This document shows positions 54,555-63,565 of a stretch of 64,000 nt of DNA, piece by piece. A model generated the notes under the pieces. The model was not told where the DNA came from and did no database searches. It was given only the letters and a program-made list of their open reading frames with translations. Each line of letters opens with the position of its first letter. Positions within the stretch are counted from its first letter, which is position 1. The DNA lies in the NCBI RefSeq assembly GCF_005876955.1, contig NZ_SSCL01000002.1, positions 124,001 through 188,000 on the forward strand. Reading direction: 5' to 3'. The position numbers and the translations under genes were made by a program. Origin of the DNA: Sinomonas gamaensis (GTDB lineage Bacteria > Actinomycetota > Actinomycetes > Actinomycetales > Micrococcaceae).

Positions 54555-56306
54555 TCACAGGTACTGGCCCGTGCTCTGCGCCGTCTCGATCGTGCGGCCG
54601 GGCTCGCTGCCGCCCTTGCCCTGGACGATCGTGCGGATGTAGGTGATCCGTTCGCCCTTCTTGCCAGAAATACGCGCCCAATCGTCCGGGTTGGTCGTGT
54701 TGGGCATGTCCTCGTGCTCCCGGAATTCGTCCGAAACAGCCCTGAGGAGATGGTCCACGCGGATGCCCTTCGCCCCTGTGGTCAGAAGGTCCTTGATCGC
54801 TGCCTTCTTGGCCCGATCCACCACGTTCTGGATGACCGCGCCGGAGTTGAAGTCCTTGAAATAGAGGATTTCGGTATCACCGTTCGCGTACGTCACCTCA
54901 AGGTACTCGTTGACCTTGTCGGTCGAGTACATGGCCTCGACCGTCCGCTGGATCATCATGTTCACGGTAGCCTCACGGTCGCCGCCGTGCTCGGCCAGAT
55001 CCGCCGGATGGATCGGAAGGTCCGCAGTGAGGTACTTCGAGAAGATGTCTGCCGCGGCCTCGGCATCGGGCCTGTGGATCTTGATCTTCACGTCGAGCCG
55101 GCCCGGTCTCAGGATCGCGGGGTCGATCATGTCCTCGCGGTTCGATGCGCCGATGACGATGACGTTGTCGAGTCGCTCGACCCCATCGATTTCGCTCAGC
55201 AGCTGCGGGACGATCGTGGTCTCCACGTCTGAGGACACTCCGGTGCCACGCGTGCGGAAGAGCGAGTCCATCTCGTCGAAGAACACGACGACGGGGCTTC
55301 CGTCCGACGCCTTCTCCCGTGCGCGCGCGAAGATGAGGCGGATATGGCGCTCGGTCTCTCCGACGTACTTGTCGAGAAGCTCCGGGCCCTTGATGTTGAG
55401 GAAGTAGCTCTTGATGTCCTGCCCGCCGGCCCGCTCCATGGCACGGGCCGCAAGCGAGTTCGCGACAGCCTTCGCGATGAGGGTCTTGCCGCAGCCTGGA
55501 GGGCCGTACAGCAGGATTCCCTTGGGGGCCTTGAGCCCGTGCTCCCGGTACAGGCCTGGGTGCAGGAACGGCAGTTCCACGGCATCGCGGATCTGCTCGA
55601 TCTGGGAGGCGAGGCCACCGATGTCGTCATAGCTGATGTCCGGGACTTCTTCCAGGACCAGGTTCTCGACTTCGGAGCGCGGCACCTTCTCGAGCGCGGT
55701 CTGCGTCCTGTTGTCCACGGAAACGGCGTCGCCGACGCGCAGCTGCTCGAGCAGCAGCGGTCCCGAGAGTCGGACCACGCGCTCCTCGTCGCCGCGGCCG
55801 ATGACCAGAACGCGGTCCGCGCCGAGCAGCTCCTTGATGGTGACGAGCTCCCCCGAACGCTCATAGCCCAGGCCGGCTACGACCTCGAAGGCCTCATTGA
55901 GCAGGACCTCCTGCCCGACGCTCAGTTCTGAGATGGAGATGAGCGGGCTCAGGCCAACCCGGATCTTCCGTCCGGAGGTGACCACGTCCACGCTCTCGTC
56001 CGTCACTGCGGCGGCAGCTCCGCCGGCCTGGCGGCGGCGGTTCAGCTGGACCACGGTTCCGTAGCTGTACGGCGGCTGCCCTTCGTGCTCGAGCGCTGAC
56101 TTGAGACGGACGATTTCCGTCTTGGCGGTCTGCAGCATCTCGGCCATGCGCGTGTTGTTGGACGTGGCTGCCGACAGCTGCCGATCGACCGCGCGGAGCT
56201 TGTCCCGCAGGACGTTGACCTGACGCTCGAGAACAATCAGCTGTTCAGCGTGAGCTCGTGCGGTGGCTTCTTCGCGACCAGAGTTGGTCCCCTCGCGATC
56301 TTCCAT
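54555..56306 (-). CDS. arc: Proteasome ATPase ARC/Mpa
   Basis: 583 aa from ATG 56306, with GAGAGGG upstream. Residues about 18-75 form the coiled coil that captures Pup ([20 protein letters not shown]). Two OB folds follow, then one AAA module with [16 protein letters not shown] (Walker A, near 290), [21 protein letters not shown] (Walker B) and the SRH motif [13 protein letters not shown]. It ends STGQYL, the penultimate-Tyr motif that docks into the 20S core. It unfolds pupylated proteins. Dop follows after 24 bp. Confidence 0.96.
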   Translation of the reverse strand: MEDREGTNSGREEATARAHAEQLIVLERQVNVLRDKLRAVDRQLSAATSNNTRMAEMLQTAKTEIVRLKSALEHEGQPPYSYGTVVQLNRRRQAGGAAAAVTDESVDVVTSGRKIRVGLSPLISISELSVGQEVLLNEAFEVVAGLGYERSGELVTIKELLGADRVLVIGRGDEERVVRLSGPLLLEQLRVGDAVSVDNRTQTALEKVPRSEVENLVLEEVPDISYDDIGGLASQIEQIRDAVELPFLHPGLYREHGLKAPKGILLYGPPGCGKTLIAKAVANSLAARAMERAGGQDIKSYFLNIKGPELLDKYVGETERHIRLIFARAREKASDGSPVVVFFDEMDSLFRTRGTGVSSDVETTIVPQLLSEIDGVERLDNVIVIGASNREDMIDPAILRPGRLDVKIKIHRPDAEAAADIFSKYLTADLPIHPADLAEHGGDREATVNMMIQRTVEAMYSTDKVNEYLEVTYANGDTEILYFKDFNSGAVIQNVVDRAKKAAIKDLLTTGAKGIRVDHLLRAVSDEFREHEDMPNTTNPDDWARISGKKGERITYIRTIVQGKGGSEPGRTIETAQSTGQYL

Positions 56307-56490
56307 CACCCTCACACCCTCTCGTGGCTCGGAACATTCCGATATCTCGACACTAGCCGCACTCCGGCCCGCGCAAACGCCTTTGAGCAACAGAGAAGCT
56401 AAGCGTTACCTTCACGCAATCTTTAGGGGAGGGAACGGGGAGAGGTTGCGAATCTGGTGCGGCAGGGCCGTCTCATCAGAGGCCGAGGGG

Positions 56491-57507
56491 TCAGGCGTCG
56501 TCGGACCTGCCGGCGCGCGCGTCCCGGGCCGCCCTGCGCAGCTTCCGGTCCGAGACGGGGCGCTCGCCCACGGACTCGGGAGTCCAGGCGTTGAGATCCT
56601 CCTGGCTGAACTCCGCCTTCGCCCGCTTCTTTCGCAGGAGCGGGGTCACGCCGTCGGCGAGCCTTCGGGTGACCAGCAAGAAGCCCGTGTGGCCCACCAT
56701 CCGGTGCTCTGGACGCACCGCGAGCCCCTCGAGGTGCCATCCGCGGACCATCGATTCCCACGCATCGGGCTCCGTGAACCGCCCATCGGCCCGGATCGCC
56801 TCGGCCGTGCGGGAGAGCTGGGTTGCCGTGGCAACGTAATTGATCCATACTCCCCCGGGCGCCAGGACGGTCGCGACGGCATCGAGGCACTCCCACGGTG
56901 CGAGCATGTCCAGCACGACTCGATCGACGCTGCCGGGCTCTTCTGCCCTGACGACCTCGTCTTGGAAGTCACCGAGGGACACGTGCCACGCCGGATGGGG
57001 TCCGCCGAAGATCGTCTCCACGTTGCCGCGCGCGATCTCGGCGAACTCCTGGCGGCGTTCGAAGGAGTGGAGGTAGCCGGCGTCGCCCACCGCGCGCAGC
57101 AGTGAGATCGAGAGCGCTCCGGAACCCACGCCCGCCTCGACGACGCGGGCACCCGGGAAGATGTCGGCCATCGTGACAATCTGGCCCGCGTCCTTCGGGT
57201 AGACCACGGCTGCCCCGCGCGGCATCGACAGGACGAAGTCCGAGAGGAGCGGCCGCAGGGCTTGGTACTGGTGGCCGGCGGTGTTCGTCACCACCGAGCC
57301 GTCCGGCTGGCCGATGATCACATCGTGGTTGAGGAAACCCTTGTGCGTGTGGAACGCACCGCCCTCCTCGAGGGTGATCGTGTTCATCCGGCCGCGCTCA
57401 TCCGTGAGCTGGACGCGCTCGCCAACCCGGAACGGTCCGCGGCGATTCGCCGCACCGGCGGGCTCAGGCAGGAGGGTCGACGACGGCTGGGTGCTGCTTT
57501 CGGTCAT
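56491..57507 (-). CDS. trmI: tRNA (adenine-N1-)-methyltransferase TrmI
   Basis: 338 aa. It methylates A58 of the tRNA T-loop. GERVQLTDERGRMNTITLEEGGAFHTHKGF is the N-terminal beta domain, VVEAGVGSGALSISLLRAVG the SAM motif near residue 125, and VVLDMLAPWECLDAVATVLAPGG the motif IV region. WHLEGLAVRPEHRMVGHTGFLL is the typical actinobacterial end. A basic C-terminal tail (KLRRAARDARAG) may bind RNA. The gap to arc is 184 bp, so arc may have its own promoter. Confidence 0.92.
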   Translation of the reverse strand: MTESSTQPSSTLLPEPAGAANRRGPFRVGERVQLTDERGRMNTITLEEGGAFHTHKGFLNHDVIIGQPDGSVVTNTAGHQYQALRPLLSDFVLSMPRGAAVVYPKDAGQIVTMADIFPGARVVEAGVGSGALSISLLRAVGDAGYLHSFERRQEFAEIARGNVETIFGGPHPAWHVSLGDFQDEVVRAEEPGSVDRVVLDMLAPWECLDAVATVLAPGGVWINYVATATQLSRTAEAIRADGRFTEPDAWESMVRGWHLEGLAVRPEHRMVGHTGFLLVTRRLADGVTPLLRKKRAKAEFSQEDLNAWTPESVGERPVSDRKLRRAARDARAGRSDDA

Positions 57508-57552
57508 GGGTTCCTTCTCGACAATGGTGGAGTGTCTTGGGGTGGCTGCGGT

Positions 57553-58731
57553 TTAGCGCACTGGCCGGCCGGATATCGCCGCCACGACGGCGCGCTGGCT
57601 CAGGAGTCCGACGACGCGGCCCGCGGCGTCTACGACGGCGTACTCAGTGCCTTGCAGTTGGGCGAGGTACTGGACGAGTTCCTGCCCGCCGGCCGTGTCG
57701 GGAACGTAGGCTCCGGGAGCGAGGGCGTAGCCGACCGCGGTGACGGGGGTCACTCCCCGCGCTTCGTGGGGAACGCGGGCAATTGCGGCGGGATCGACCA
57801 CGCCTTGCGGCTTGCCATCGGGCGCGCAGAGGACGACGACGGTCCCCTGGCCCGCGCCTGCCTGCACCGCCTGCTCCACCGACGCGAAGTTGGGCACGCC
57901 GACCGCCGGGACCGCCAGACGACCGGCGACGATGCCCGGGAGGCGGCTCCGAAATCCCGCGTTGCGGATGGAAGCGGAAGCGCCCTGCCAGAGGAATCCA
58001 GCGACGAGCAGCATGACCAGCGTGAATGAGAGGTCCGGTCCGTTGCCGCGGAGCCAGGGAAGCGCGAGGCCGAAGAAGAGGATCGCCACCACGATGGCAC
58101 GGCCCGCCCAGCCCGCGGCGATGGTCCCCTTCTCCTGCGAGCCCGTGGCCTTCCACACGGCGCTTTCGACGAGCCGGCCGCCGTCGAGCGGAAGCCCGGG
58201 CAGGACGTTGAACAGGCCGATGAGGAAGTTCGCCCACAGGAAGATATTGGTCAGGATGTCCGCCACCCCGGTGAGCTCAACCGCGGTCACGAGCACCCAG
58301 GCCAGCCCTGCCAGGACGAGATTTGCTGCCGGCCCGGCAAGGGCGACGACGACCGACCGCCCAGGGGACACGGTGAAGCTCTCGAACTGCGTGTGGCCGC
58401 CCCACAGGTTCAGGACGATCTTCTGGCTCGGCCAGCCGAAGGCCCGGGCGCTGAGTGCATGGGCAAGTTCGTGGACCAGGACGGAAAGGAGGAGAAGGAC
58501 CGCGTACGCGAAGGCCACGAGATACGCGCCCGTGCCGAGCTGCGGTTGACGAGCCTGGAGCGTCGGCCCGTAGACGACCACCGTGAAGCCCGCGATGAGG
58601 AACCACGAGTACGCAAGGTAGATGGGTACTCCCGCTATCCTGCCGAGCCGGATTCCGTCGCGGGAACGCCCTTCAGCAGCGTGACTGTGGCCGTCCGTCT
58701 CGGGGCCGGGCCGCTCGTCGGCCGGACTCAC
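57553..58731 (-). CDS. Site-2-type membrane metalloprotease (M50 family)
   Basis: 392 aa from GTG 58731, which overlaps the HAD stop by 4 bp. HELAHALSARAFGW is the zinc motif in the second helix, and FNVLPGLPLDGGRLVESAVW is the second ligand motif (LDG). Six or so membrane helices surround them. After residue 250 there are two CBS-like units (ASVEQAVQAGAGQGTVVVL and ELVQYLAQLQGTEYAVVDAAGRVVG), so it belongs to the CBS-containing group 3 S2P. Substrate unknown; regulated intramembrane proteolysis of an anti-sigma factor is a general possibility. A longer upstream frame is antisense noise. Confidence 0.88.
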   Translation of the reverse strand: MSPADERPGPETDGHSHAAEGRSRDGIRLGRIAGVPIYLAYSWFLIAGFTVVVYGPTLQARQPQLGTGAYLVAFAYAVLLLLSVLVHELAHALSARAFGWPSQKIVLNLWGGHTQFESFTVSPGRSVVVALAGPAANLVLAGLAWVLVTAVELTGVADILTNIFLWANFLIGLFNVLPGLPLDGGRLVESAVWKATGSQEKGTIAAGWAGRAIVVAILFFGLALPWLRGNGPDLSFTLVMLLVAGFLWQGASASIRNAGFRSRLPGIVAGRLAVPAVGVPNFASVEQAVQAGAGQGTVVVLCAPDGKPQGVVDPAAIARVPHEARGVTPVTAVGYALAPGAYVPDTAGGQELVQYLAQLQGTEYAVVDAAGRVVGLLSQRAVVAAISGRPVR

Positions 58732-59447
58732 GCGCGGCCCTGCCGGGCGAGGCCGGAGGATGCGGCGAGCACGTCCACGACGTCGTCCATGGTGCGGCCA
58801 GCGAGGGTCTCCCAGTGCTCGGCTCCGAGATGCACCGGGATCGCCAGAGCGTTCGGGACCACGATGGTGGCTAGGCCAGCCGCTTCGGCCGCGGTGGCCC
58901 CCGGCTCGGAGTCCTCGATGGCCACGCATTCGGACGGGGCGAGTCCCGGGAGCCGGGCGCCGAGGAGGGCAAGGCCCTTGAGGTAGGGATCCGGATGCGG
59001 CTTGCCGCGGCGCACGGCGTCACCGGTGACGACGGCGCTGAAGGTCCCCTCGGGGAGGTGTCCGAGAATCCGCTCCACCATGGGCCGCTCGGACATCGTC
59101 ACGAGTGCGCACTCAACCTTCGCATCCCTGAGAGCGGCCAGAAGCTCTCGCGCCCCCGGGCGCCACGGCACGGCCTTTCCCAGCTGCTCGATCACCTGCC
59201 CGGTGAGCGTGTCGATGATCTCGCGCTTGTCGAGCGCCACCCCTGCCTCCTGAAGGATGCCAGCTGACGTCGGCAGCGCCTGGCCCACCAATCGCATGGC
59301 CTGCTCGTGGCTCCAGGTCCCGCCGAAAGACTCGACGAGTTCGCGCTCGGCGACGATCCAGTAGGGCTCGGTATCCACAAGCGTGCCGTCCATATCCCAG
59401 AGGACGGCACGCAGCGATGCTGGCTCGGATTCGACGGGAAGGCGCAT
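58728..59447 (-). CDS. HAD-superfamily hydrolase (phosphatase/phosphoglucomutase-like)
   Basis: 239 aa from ATG 59447. AVLWDMDGTLVDTEPYWIVAE is HAD motif I with the nucleophile DxD, CALVTMSERPMVERIL holds motif II, and GKPHPDPYLKGLALLG motif III; VAIEDSEPGATAAEAAGLAT is motif IV. The cap domain is of the helical type (subfamily I). Small phosphorylated substrates are expected. A TAGACT lies 7 nt upstream of the ATG, so a leaderless start is possible; an in-frame start at 59501 is less likely. Confidence 0.85.
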   Translation of the reverse strand: MRLPVESEPASLRAVLWDMDGTLVDTEPYWIVAERELVESFGGTWSHEQAMRLVGQALPTSAGILQEAGVALDKREIIDTLTGQVIEQLGKAVPWRPGARELLAALRDAKVECALVTMSERPMVERILGHLPEGTFSAVVTGDAVRRGKPHPDPYLKGLALLGARLPGLAPSECVAIEDSEPGATAAEAAGLATIVVPNALAIPVHLGAEHWETLAGRTMDDVVDVLAASSGLARQGRA

Positions 59448-59555
59448 ATGGACCAGTCTACGGTGACTGCCTCCGCTGTCCTCCCTGCGCGAAACTCGCA
59501 CGGGCCTTCCCTTGCAGACCCTGCGATCGGGGCTGCTTGGTCATAGTCTGGAGCG

Positions 59556-60455
59556 ATGAACGAGTTCGACGCCGACGCCCCGGCCCCCCACCCCGGCCTC
59601 TTCCCGACGCCTGCCGAGGGCGAGAGGGTCACCGTGATGCTCGCGGCGTTCGAGGGCTGGAACGACGCCGGCGAAGCGGCGAGCGAGGCGATTCGAGCCA
59701 TCAAGCGGCAGTTCGGCGCGCAGAAGGTAGGAGCCATCGACGCCGACGACTATTACGACTTCCAGTTCACCCGACCGACGGTGCGGCGGTCGGGTTCGGG
59801 GCGACGGCGGATCCGTTGGCCATCGACTCGGGTGTCCATCGCGCGCCCGGAGGGCTATCCCGTTAACCTCGTCTTCGTCCAAGGCACGGAGCCTTCCTAT
59901 CGCTGGCGGGGATTCACCGAGGAGCTCATGGAGTATGTCGAGGATCTCGACGTGGACTACCTCGTGGTGGTGGGAGCGCTGCTCGCCGACGTGCCCCACA
60001 GCAGGCCCATCCCGGTGACTGCCACGAGCGAGTCGGAAGACGTGCGGGACCGGCTGGACCTCGAGGCCTCCCAGTACGAAGGCCCCACAGGCATCGTGGG
60101 AGTGTTCGCCGACGCCGCGGATCACCACGGCATCCCGACGGTTTCCCTATGGGCAGCCGTTCCCCACTATGTGGCGCAGGCCCCGTCTCCGAAGGCGCAG
60201 CTCGCGCTCATGCACCGCATCGAAGAGCTCATCCAGGTTCCGCTGGACACGAACGAGCTCGCGGAGGACGCCGAGGCCTGGGAGCGCGGCGTCAACGAGC
60301 TGGCCACCGAGGACCCCGAGATCGCGGCCTACATCCAGCAGCTTGAAGAGGCGAAGGACACCGCGGATCTCCCCGAGGCGACCGGAGAATCGATTGCCCG
60401 GGAGTTCGAGCGCTACCTCAAGCGCCGCGGCAAAGACGGCGGCGCGACCAGCTAG
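59556..60455 (+). CDS. PAC2-family (proteasome assembly chaperone-like) protein
   Basis: 299 aa. RVTVMLAAFEGWNDAGEAASEAI and IDADDYYDFQFTRPTV are the family start; EDLDVDYLVVVGALLADVPHSRPIPV and GPTGIVGVFADAADHHGIPTVSL are central motifs. The tail is helical and acidic. The family contains the eukaryotic chaperone PAC2 and bacterial homologues of unknown activity. Its place next to the Pup-proteasome genes is a regular actinobacterial feature, but a role in assembly here is not shown. It is divergent from the HAD gene with a 108-bp gap. Confidence 0.9.
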   Translation: MNEFDADAPAPHPGLFPTPAEGERVTVMLAAFEGWNDAGEAASEAIRAIKRQFGAQKVGAIDADDYYDFQFTRPTVRRSGSGRRRIRWPSTRVSIARPEGYPVNLVFVQGTEPSYRWRGFTEELMEYVEDLDVDYLVVVGALLADVPHSRPIPVTATSESEDVRDRLDLEASQYEGPTGIVGVFADAADHHGIPTVSLWAAVPHYVAQAPSPKAQLALMHRIEELIQVPLDTNELAEDAEAWERGVNELATEDPEIAAYIQQLEEAKDTADLPEATGESIAREFERYLKRRGKDGGATS

Positions 60456-60475
60456 AGCTAGAGGCGGACCAAGCG

Positions 60476-61750
60476 CTAAAGGCGGACGCCGAGGAGGGCG
60501 TCGACGGCGGCGGCGACGAGATCGCCGTCGGCCGCTTCCTCTTCGACTCCCGCCAGCGCGTCATCGGCCCACTTGTCCACGGCGGCCAGCGCCCGGGGGG
60601 CGTCGAGATCGTCCGCAAGAGCCCCACGGATCTCCGCGAGGAGAAGCTCGGCAGAGCCCTTCGCGGCGCGCGGGAGGGCCTCCCGCCACCGGGCCAGCCG
60701 CGCTTTCGCGACCTCGAAGAGCTCCGTCGTCCACTCCCAATCCGACCGATAGTGGTTGGCGAGAATGGCAAGCCGGATCGCTTCCGGGGCTTCCCCAGCC
60801 GCGCGCAGCTTCGAGACGAGGACAAGGTTTCCGAGCGACTTGCTCATCTTCTGGCCCTCGAGGCCAACCATGCCGGTGTGGGCGAAATGGCGCGCGAGCG
60901 GAACGTGGTGGAGTGACCACGCGTGCCCGGCGCCCATCTCGTGGTGCGGGAACGCAAGGTCAGATCCGCCCCCCTGGACGGTGAAGGGCTGGGGTAGGAA
61001 ACGCTGGGCGATGACCGTGCATTCGATATGCCAGCCCGGCCGACCCCGCCCCAGCGTCCCGCCGTCCCAATGCGGCTCGCCCAGACGCGCCTCCCGCCAG
61101 AGAATGGGGTCCAGCGGGCTGTGCTTGCCCGGCCGATCGGGGTCTCCCCCACGCTCGCCGAAGACCTCGATCATTTCGGCGACGGTGAGGTGGGAGACCT
61201 GACCGAGGCGCCAGGCGTCCGCGGAATCGGCACGCCGAGTCGCCTCGGTGACGTCGTAGTAGATGTCGCCGTCCGGCTCGCCCTCGGCACCCGCGAGCTG
61301 GTAGGCAAGGCCTTCCTCGACCAGCCGTTCGACTTCGGGGATGATCCACGGGATCGACTCGACGGCGCCGACGTAGTGGTCCGGGGCAAGGACGTTCAGT
61401 GCCTCCATGTCGGTCTGGAAGAGACCGATCTGCTGCTTTGCGAGGGTCCGCCAGTCCACACCCGTGGCGTCCGCGCGCTCAAGCAGCGGATCGTCGACGT
61501 CGGTGGTGTTCTGAACGTAGGAGACCGTGCTGCCGGCGTCGCGCCAGAGGCGATTGAGCAGGTCGAAGGAGACATAAGTCGCGGCGTGGCCGAGGTGCGT
61601 GGCGTCGTAAGGGGTGATGCCGCAGACGTACATCGACTGCTCCGGCGCCACCGGGATCTCCGCCATCTCGTTCCGCGCCGAGTCCCACAGCCGAATCGGA
61701 CCGCTCTGGCCGGGGAGGGACGGAACCGGAGCCTGACGCCAAGTCTTCAC
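60476..61750 (-). CDS. mshC: Mycothiol ligase MshC (Cys:GlcN-Ins ligase)
   Basis: 424 aa. It joins cysteine to GlcN-Ins with ATP in mycothiol synthesis and resembles cysteinyl-tRNA synthetase. [23 protein letters not shown] holds the zinc Cys and the HIGH-like motif, [15 protein letters not shown] another zinc Cys, [11 protein letters not shown] the zinc His, and [12 protein letters not shown] the KMSKS loop. Length fits MshC and is shorter than CysS because the tRNA-binding domain is missing. It converges with the PAC2 gene. Confidence 0.94.
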   Translation of the reverse strand: MKTWRQAPVPSLPGQSGPIRLWDSARNEMAEIPVAPEQSMYVCGITPYDATHLGHAATYVSFDLLNRLWRDAGSTVSYVQNTTDVDDPLLERADATGVDWRTLAKQQIGLFQTDMEALNVLAPDHYVGAVESIPWIIPEVERLVEEGLAYQLAGAEGEPDGDIYYDVTEATRRADSADAWRLGQVSHLTVAEMIEVFGERGGDPDRPGKHSPLDPILWREARLGEPHWDGGTLGRGRPGWHIECTVIAQRFLPQPFTVQGGGSDLAFPHHEMGAGHAWSLHHVPLARHFAHTGMVGLEGQKMSKSLGNLVLVSKLRAAGEAPEAIRLAILANHYRSDWEWTTELFEVAKARLARWREALPRAAKGSAELLLAEIRGALADDLDAPRALAAVDKWADDALAGVEEEAADGDLVAAAVDALLGVRL

Positions 61751-61793
61751 CCCACAAGCCTAGTGCCCGCGCCGCGCGAGCCTGCAACTCTCC

Positions 61794-62009
61794 TCAGCTG
61801 TCGTCGTCGCTGTCTAGCAGGTCGATCGGGAGGTCCTCGCCGTACGCGTCGTAAAGCGCATCCGCGTACGCCTCGAAGGCGTCGGCGACGGCGAAGTACG
61901 CAGCTTCAACGGCCGGGTCGTCGTCTCCGCGCCGGGATGCCGCGGCCACGAGGTGCTCCTCCAATGCCGCCGTCAGCGAACCGAGGGCAACGCGCGGGTC
62001 GATCGTCAT
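61794..62009 (-). CDS. Small acidic conserved protein
   Basis: 71 aa from ATG 62009. MTIDPRVALGSLTAALEEHLVAAASRRGDDD and VADAFEAYADALYDAYGEDLP are blocks that recur in short Micrococcaceae proteins. Some have been labelled DNA primase or primosomal; nothing here supports that. A GTGGGG tract near the start is a weak ribosome site. Function unknown. It lies 43 bp before mshC on the same strand. Confidence 0.72.
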   Translation of the reverse strand: MTIDPRVALGSLTAALEEHLVAAASRRGDDDPAVEAAYFAVADAFEAYADALYDAYGEDLPIDLLDSDDDS

Positions 62010-62119
62010 GGCCCCACGGTAATCTGAATGCCGTGGACTGCCTAGACAGTCCGCAGAAGCTAGACACTCCGTAGAAGCCGGAAGCAACAGAAGCTGCTCC
62101 GCAGAGGAAGCGAGGGCCA

Positions 62120-62350
62120 ATGAAGGAACGGATCCTCAGCTCGGGGCCGGCCAGCAGCGCCGCGGCCGGGAAGTACGAGTACCTTGTGCTCTCCGTGAAT
62201 CCCGGAGAATCGATCGCCGAGGCGCGGCAGCGCGTGCGTGAGCACTCCGAGTACGGCAAGTGGGAACTCGAGCGCAGTCGGCTTTACATGGGCGGCGGCC
62301 GCCGGTACTGGCTGCGCCGCAAAGTCATGGTGGTCGAGCGGACGGCGTAG
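62120..62350 (+). CDS. DUF5703 family protein
   Basis: 76 aa. YEYLVLSVNPGESIAEARQRVREHSEYGKWEL and SRLYMGGGRRYWLRRKVMVVER match the actinobacterial DUF5703 family, where this core is nearly constant. The fold is probably alpha/beta; function unknown. ATG 62120 is preceded by GAGGAAGCGAGGGCC. It is divergent from the small acidic gene and convergent with the acyl-CoA dehydrogenase. Confidence 0.85.
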   Translation: MKERILSSGPASSAAAGKYEYLVLSVNPGESIAEARQRVREHSEYGKWELERSRLYMGGGRRYWLRRKVMVVERTA

Positions 62351-62357
62351 CGGAAGT

Positions 62358-63542
62358 TCAGCCTTCGAGGGGGCCGAGGAGAGCGTTCGCCACCGTTGCG
62401 TGGGCCGATTCGGGGTCCGAGGGGTGATAGAGCCCGGCGAGGACGTCCCGGTACAGGCGTTGGAGCTCGCTTGAGCGGAAGTAACCCCCGCCGCCGCCCA
62501 CACGCAATGAAATATCGACGACCGAGCGCGCCGCCTCGGTCGCACGGTGCTTGAGGCCGCTGAGGGCCGGGAACCACGCGGCGCCGCGATCCACGAGGCG
62601 ATCGACGTCGTGAGCCACCCGCTCAAGCTGCGGGAGCACGCCGTCGACCGTCATGGCCGCCTCGGCCACCTGCCAGCGGATATCCGGGTCCTGCGAATAC
62701 GGCCTTCCCCCATTCCGCAGCGACTTCCTCCGATGGGCCGCCTCGACGGCCAGCTCGAGCGCACGTTCGGCGATGCCCGTGTAGACCGCGGCCAGCAGCG
62801 TCTCGAAGACCGCGAAGATCCCGAAGATCAGCAGATCGGGGTTGGGGCCGACCGGAAGGGAGCGCACGATCCTGTCCGCCGGCGCAAAGGCTCCGTCGAG
62901 GATGGTGGTGCAGGACTGGCTCGCCCGCATTCCGAGCGTGTCCCAGTCGTCGAGGTGCCGCCACCCGGGTTCGTCCCGCCGGATGAATCCGTAGACGAGC
63001 CGCGGCTCCTCCCCACTGGTGTCCTTGCCGAACGTTCCCATCCGCGTCCAGACCGGGGCGAGGCTCGTGAAGACCTTCGTCCCGGAATACCGGTAGCCGC
63101 CGCCCTCCTGGGGTTGGGCCGCCGTCACCGAATCGAAGAGCACCGAATCGTTTCCGGCCTCGGAGATTCCGAAGGAGAAGACTTCCCCCGCGGCGGCCTC
63201 CTCGAGCACGAAGTCCAGGCTCGCATCTCCTCGGGCTTGGACGACCCGGGCAACGCCGGTCCACACGAGGTGCATGTTCACCCCGAGCGCCGTGGCGGGC
63301 GCCGCTGCGGCAAGGCGCCGCTGGAGGCGGACGACGTCGGCCAGGCTGGCTCCCAGCCCTCCCAAGGCTTGGGGCACGAATGCCTTGAGGTACTTGGCCT
63401 CGACGAGCTCGTCGAAATCCTCGCGGAAGAACTCGTTGCGCTCGTCGTAGCCCGGCGCGCGGGAGCGGATGCGCTCTACGAGGCTGTCCCGCAGGACGGA
63501 CTCGGGTTCGATAGGCACGAGCTCCTCCTCATCGATGGTCAC
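62358..63542 (-). CDS. Acyl-CoA dehydrogenase-family flavoprotein
   Basis: 394 aa. The three-domain acyl-CoA dehydrogenase layout is visible: VPQALGGLGASLADVVRLQRRLAAA in the N-terminal helices, VFSFGISEAGNDSVLF and GYRYSGTKVFTSLAPVW in the beta domain, and a C-terminal helical bundle with RSVVDISLRVGGGGGYFRSSELQRLYRDVLAGLYHP. The C-terminal GGGGYFRSSELQRLYRD block resembles hydroxylase/monooxygenase-type members (HpaB/DszC-like). No obvious catalytic Glu is seen where classical dehydrogenases carry it. The substrate is unknown. A flavin partner gene is not adjacent. Confidence 0.85.
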   Translation of the reverse strand: MTIDEEELVPIEPESVLRDSLVERIRSRAPGYDERNEFFREDFDELVEAKYLKAFVPQALGGLGASLADVVRLQRRLAAAAPATALGVNMHLVWTGVARVVQARGDASLDFVLEEAAAGEVFSFGISEAGNDSVLFDSVTAAQPQEGGGYRYSGTKVFTSLAPVWTRMGTFGKDTSGEEPRLVYGFIRRDEPGWRHLDDWDTLGMRASQSCTTILDGAFAPADRIVRSLPVGPNPDLLIFGIFAVFETLLAAVYTGIAERALELAVEAAHRRKSLRNGGRPYSQDPDIRWQVAEAAMTVDGVLPQLERVAHDVDRLVDRGAAWFPALSGLKHRATEAARSVVDISLRVGGGGGYFRSSELQRLYRDVLAGLYHPSDPESAHATVANALLGPLEG

Positions 63543-63565
63543 AAGCCTTATGGAAGGTCAGGAGC

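Noticed and set aside
52866-55232. A 788-residue plus-strand frame opposite dop and arc.
   Set aside because: It is antisense to two certain genes and shows no recognisable domain.
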